DNA of 64,000 nt from Acidihalobacter aeolianus (GTDB lineage: Bacteria > Pseudomonadota > Gammaproteobacteria > DSM-5130 > Acidihalobacteraceae): positions 1,382,462 through 1,446,461 of the forward strand of contig NZ_CP017448.1 in assembly GCF_001753165.1 (NCBI RefSeq), given 5' to 3'. Positions 60,660 through 64,000 of this stretch are shown one piece after another. Numbering within the stretch: position 1 is the stretch's first letter; each line of letters starts with the position of its first letter. The notes under the pieces are model-generated. The model did not search any database. It was given only the letters and a program-made list of their open reading frames with translations, and was not told the origin of the DNA. Both the position numbers and the translations under genes were made by a program.

Positions 60660-62357
60660 ATGGCATCGAAGCTGCAGAACATGACCCAGACCATGGCCCT
60701 GACGACGCGCAAGGGCGTGGGCAGTCAGCGCTGGCAACGGCCGGTTTACCGCGACGGCCTTGCGCCCTGCAACGATGCCTGTCCGGCGGGCGAGAACGTC
60801 CAGGGCTGGTTGGCCGAGGCGCAGGCAGGCCATTACCGCGAGGCCTGGGAGGCGCTGACCGCCGCCAACCCGCTGCCGGCGATCCACGGTCGTGCCTGCT
60901 ACCACCCCTGTGAAACCGCCTGCAACCGCGGCCAGCTTGATGTCTCAGTGGGCATCAACTCGGTCGAACGCTTCCTCGGCGACCTGGCGCTGGAGGAGGG
61001 CTGGGCCTTCCCCGAAGCCCCGGCCAGCGGCAAGCGCGTGCTCGTCGTCGGCGCCGGCCCCGCGGGTCTTTCCTGTGCCTATCATCTCGCGCGCCGCGGC
61101 CATCGGGTCGAGATCCATGACGCCAATCCCGAGGCGGGCGGCATGCTCCAGTACGGCATCCCGTCCTACCGCCTGCCGCGCGACGTGGTGCAACGCGAGG
61201 CGGCGCGGATTCTGGCCATGCCCAACGTCGAACTGATGCCCAATCACCGCATCGACAACCTGCGTGCGGCGCGCGAGGAGGGCGGCTTCGATGCCGTGTT
61301 CGTCTCGGTCGGTGCGCAGATTTCCAATCACACCAACATCCCGACGGTCGACGGCCGCAAGCTGGCCGATGCGCTCAGTGTGCTCGAAGAGGCCAAGCGC
61401 GACGAGTCGACCCGGCTTGGCCGCGTGGTCGCCATCGTCGGCGGCGGCAACGTGGCGATCGATGCCGCCCGCACCGCCCGCCGCCTGGGCGCGCAGGAGG
61501 CCATCGTGATCTACCGCCGCGACGCCGGGCACATGCGGGCGCTGGAGAGCGAGACCCACGAGGCGCTGGTCGAGGGCGTGCGGATGAAATGGATGAGCGT
61601 AGTCACCGGTTTCAGCGCCGAGGGTGTCACCGTGGAGAAGGTCGCACCGGGTCCGGACGGCGCACTGCTGCCCACGGGCGAGGTCGAACGCCTCGACGCG
61701 GACACGGTGCTGCTGGCGATCGGCGAGCACAGCGACCTCTCGCTGCTCGCGCAGTACGGCGGCATCCACACCACGGCGCACGACGAGGTTGTGGTGGACG
61801 ACAGCTACATGACTGGCGAGGCCGGCATCTTCGCCGGCGGCGACTGCATCGGCGGCGCGCGCACCATGACCGCCGCGGTGGGCCATGGCCGCAAGGCCGC
61901 GGCCGCCATCGACGACTGGCTGGCGGGCCGCAAGGCTGCCACGCCACCAGCAGCGCGCACCCTGATCGGCTTCGAGAAACTGCATCTGCCCGACTATCTG
62001 GAAGCGCCGCGGCAGACCCAGGCGGAGCTGCCGCCCGCCGCCCGCGCCGGCTTCGGCGAGGTCGCCGCGGGGCTGGACGAATCCGAGGCCCGCTTCGAGT
62101 CGCAACGCTGTCTGTCCTGCGGCAACTGCTTCGAATGCGACAACTGCTACGCGGCCTGCCCGGAGCAGGCCATCGCGCGTCGCGGGCCGGGGCTCGGCTA
62201 CGCCGTGGATCTCGATCTGTGTACGGGCTGCGCCGTGTGCTTCGAGCAGTGCCCGTGCCACGCCATCGAAATGATCGACGAACCCGCGTCCGCGGCCGCC
62301 GTACTCGGCAGCCTCGGCGAGCCGCTCGCGCCGGGCGGCTTCAAGGTCAGGCCATAG
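60660..62357 (+). CDS. GltD-like flavoprotein fused to a ferredoxin domain
   Basis: The 565-residue protein has an N-terminal Fe-S region with a Cys set (CNDACPAGENVQ; CYHPCETACNRGQ), an FAD site (VVGAGPAGLSCAYHLARRGH), an NAD(P) site (VAIVGGGNVAIDAARTARRL), and a C-terminal ferredoxin-like tail with two 4Fe-4S motifs (CLSCGNCFECDNCYAACPEQ; CTGCAVCFEQCPCH). It resembles the small subunit of glutamate synthase. It lies 14 bases upstream of the oxidoreductase gene and may act as its electron carrier. Confidence 0.86.
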   Translation: MASKLQNMTQTMALTTRKGVGSQRWQRPVYRDGLAPCNDACPAGENVQGWLAEAQAGHYREAWEALTAANPLPAIHGRACYHPCETACNRGQLDVSVGINSVERFLGDLALEEGWAFPEAPASGKRVLVVGAGPAGLSCAYHLARRGHRVEIHDANPEAGGMLQYGIPSYRLPRDVVQREAARILAMPNVELMPNHRIDNLRAAREEGGFDAVFVSVGAQISNHTNIPTVDGRKLADALSVLEEAKRDESTRLGRVVAIVGGGNVAIDAARTARRLGAQEAIVIYRRDAGHMRALESETHEALVEGVRMKWMSVVTGFSAEGVTVEKVAPGPDGALLPTGEVERLDADTVLLAIGEHSDLSLLAQYGGIHTTAHDEVVVDDSYMTGEAGIFAGGDCIGGARTMTAAVGHGRKAAAAIDDWLAGRKAATPPAARTLIGFEKLHLPDYLEAPRQTQAELPPAARAGFGEVAAGLDESEARFESQRCLSCGNCFECDNCYAACPEQAIARRGPGLGYAVDLDLCTGCAVCFEQCPCHAIEMIDEPASAAAVLGSLGEPLAPGGFKVRP

Positions 62358-62371
62358 GGAGGCAACGCCGC

Positions 62372-64000
62372 ATGTCCGAGCAGACCACCACGCTTGACGG
62401 CAACAGCGCCGTCGCGCACGTTGCCTACCGGATCAACGAACTGTGCGCGATCTACCCGATCACGCCGTCCTCGCCGATGGCCGAACTGGCGGACACGTGG
62501 TCGTCGCAGCGGATACCGAACATCTGGGGCGAGGTGCCCAAGGTGCAGGAAATGCAGTCGGAGGCGGGCGCCGCCGGCTGCGTGCACGGCGCATTGCAGA
62601 GCGGCGCGCTGACCACCACCTTCACTGCCTCGCAGGGCCTGATGCTGATGCTGCCGAACATGTACAAGATCGCCGGCGAGCTGACCTCGACGGTGTTCTA
62701 CGTGGCGGCGCGCGCTCTGGCCGCCGGCGCATCCTCCATTTTCGGCGACCACCAGGACATCATGGCGGCGCGCAGCACCGGCTTTGCGATTCTCGGCGCC
62801 GCTTCGATTCAGGAGGCGCACGATCTTGCCGTGGTCGCACAGGCGTCGACGCTGGCCGCGCGCGTGCCCTTCATTCATTACGCCGACGGCTTCCGTACCT
62901 CGCACGAGTACAACAGCCTGAAGATGCTTGCGGACGGCGATCTGCGCGCCATGATCGACGACCGCCTGGTGCGCGAGCACCGGCTGCGCGCGCTGTCGCC
63001 GGAGCACCCGGTGGTGCGCGGCACCTGGCAGAATCCGGACACCTATTTCCAGACCCGCGAGGCGGTCAATCCGTATTACGCCGCAGTCCCGGAAATCGTC
63101 GAGGGCGCGATGCGCCGGCTTGGCGAGCTGTGCGGACGGCATTACGACCTGTTCCGCTACGACGGCGATCCCGCGCCCGAACGGGTGATCGTGAGCATGG
63201 GCTCGGGCGCCGAGGTGGTGCGCGAGACCGTGAAATGGCTCAACGCGCATGGCGAGAAGGTCGGCGCCCTGCAGGTGCTGCTGTACCGACCGTTCTCCGC
63301 CCGGCACTTTCTCGCGGCTCTGCCGGAATCGGTGCAGTCGATTGCCGTGCTCGACCGCACCAAGGAGCCCGGCGCGCCGATGGAACCGCTGTGCAGCGAC
63401 GTGCTCAACGTCCTCGCCCAGGCCTACGCCGAAGGCACCCGCGAAAGCCTGCCGCGCGTGGTCGGCGGACGCTATGGCCTGTCCTCCAAGGATTTCAGCC
63501 CGGGCATGGTCAAGGCCGTGTTCGACGAGCTGAAAAAGCCCAGCCCCAAGACCGGTTTCACGGTCGGCATCGACGACGACGTCGCCCACACCAGCCTCGA
63601 CTTCGACCCGTCGCTCGACATCGAGCCGCCCGAGACCAAGCGCTGCGTGTTCTTCGGCCTGGGCGCGGACGGTACCGTGGGCGCGAACAAGAGCAGCGTG
63701 AAGATCCTCAGCCACGTCGAGGACACCTACGCGCAGGCCTACTTCGATTACGATTCGCACAAGTCCGGCGGCGTGACCAGTTCCCACCTGCGCTTCGGCA
63801 AGGCGCCCATCGCCGCGCCCTACCTGATCCGCCACGCCGATTTCGTCGCCTGCCACAAGTTCGATTTCCTCGACCGCCTCGACGTGCTCGACCCGCTGCG
63901 CCCCGGCGGCATCTTCCTGCTGAACAGCCCCTACGGCCCCGACCGGGTGTGGGACAACCTGCCCAGCTCGGTGCAGCGACAGCTGATCGACAAGCAGGCC
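62372..64000 (+). CDS. Pyruvate/2-oxoacid:ferredoxin oxidoreductase, 5' part
   Basis: The frame is open to the window edge, about 543 codons. It starts MSEQTTTLDGNSAVAHVAYR and contains INELCAIYPITPSSPMAELA, FTASQGLMLMLPNMYKIAGE and RTKEPGAPMEPLCSDV, matching the alpha/gamma portions of single-chain NifJ enzymes. It oxidises pyruvate or another 2-oxoacid to acyl-CoA plus CO2, or works in reverse, using ferredoxin. GGGAGG lies 12 bases before the ATG. The TPP- and Fe-S-binding portions lie beyond the window. Confidence 0.92.
   Translation, partial: MSEQTTTLDGNSAVAHVAYRINELCAIYPITPSSPMAELADTWSSQRIPNIWGEVPKVQEMQSEAGAAGCVHGALQSGALTTTFTASQGLMLMLPNMYKIAGELTSTVFYVAARALAAGASSIFGDHQDIMAARSTGFAILGAASIQEAHDLAVVAQASTLAARVPFIHYADGFRTSHEYNSLKMLADGDLRAMIDDRLVREHRLRALSPEHPVVRGTWQNPDTYFQTREAVNPYYAAVPEIVEGAMRRLGELCGRHYDLFRYDGDPAPERVIVSMGSGAEVVRETVKWLNAHGEKVGALQVLLYRPFSARHFLAALPESVQSIAVLDRTKEPGAPMEPLCSDVLNVLAQAYAEGTRESLPRVVGGRYGLSSKDFSPGMVKAVFDELKKPSPKTGFTVGIDDDVAHTSLDFDPSLDIEPPETKRCVFFGLGADGTVGANKSSVKILSHVEDTYAQAYFDYDSHKSGGVTSSHLRFGKAPIAAPYLIRHADFVACHKFDFLDRLDVLDPLRPGGIFLLNSPYGPDRVWDNLPSSVQRQLIDKQA

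Overview
The window is GC-rich chromosomal DNA from a proteobacterium, most likely a gammaproteobacterium. UvrB, PurL, RelA, the TesA/YbbA/YbbP-type cluster and a tmRNA whose tag reads ANDDNYALAA fit that group. A bc1 operon with an embedded cytochrome c4, copper-resistance genes and a 2-oxoacid:ferredoxin oxidoreductase suggest a respiratory lifestyle with metal exposure, perhaps a chemolithotroph. The genus cannot be fixed from the sequence alone.

Layout. (1) 1-11.4 kb is core: the 3' end of a PBP4-type carboxypeptidase, two small genes, a bc1 operon on the minus strand (Rieske, cytochrome c4, cytochrome b, cytochrome c1), an isochorismatase-type hydrolase, tRNA-Asn, an aspartate aminotransferase, uvrB and tRNA-Val. 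(2) 11.5-27.5 kb is accessory: an intact IS1595-family element abutting a decayed one; a primase-helicase (AEP/TOTE type) with two companions; a type I restriction-modification operon preceded by a ribbon-helix-helix (RHH) regulator, with three extra genes between hsdS and hsdR; two truncated gene remnants; and a HepT/MntA toxin-antitoxin pair. (3) 27.6-40.2 kb is a discrete 12.6-kb integrative element at the 3' end of ssrA. It has 14-bp direct repeats at its ends, GGGGTAAC repeats inside both ends, a P4-type integrase, AlpA, Toprim and DUF3987 proteins, and a type III restriction-modification operon preceded by a second RHH regulator. (4) 40.2-64 kb is core again: ssrA, purL, a HAD phosphatase, an MFS exporter, tesA with a YbbA/YbbP ABC system, relA, an alpha/beta hydrolase, cytochrome b561, a copper-resistance cluster (cupredoxin, copB, copA, divergent copRS), and a flavoprotein plus ferredoxin oxidoreductase running off the end.

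The most notable signal is that the type I and type III restriction operons, in two different accessory segments, share the same bookends. Each starts with a homologous RHH gene behind similar upstream DNA (CAGTACAWTC, then CCAGAAYTGAGG). Each ends, 9-14 bp after the restriction-subunit stop codon, in a near-identical 57-bp GC-rich repeat with a 7-bp inverted repeat. This looks like a shared defence-cassette format with common regulation. In addition, the type I operon carries a possible HEPN-type gene (frameshifted), a DUF3800 gene and a possible BECR-fold nuclease gene, a layout reminiscent of the prrC anticodon nuclease inside an hsd locus.
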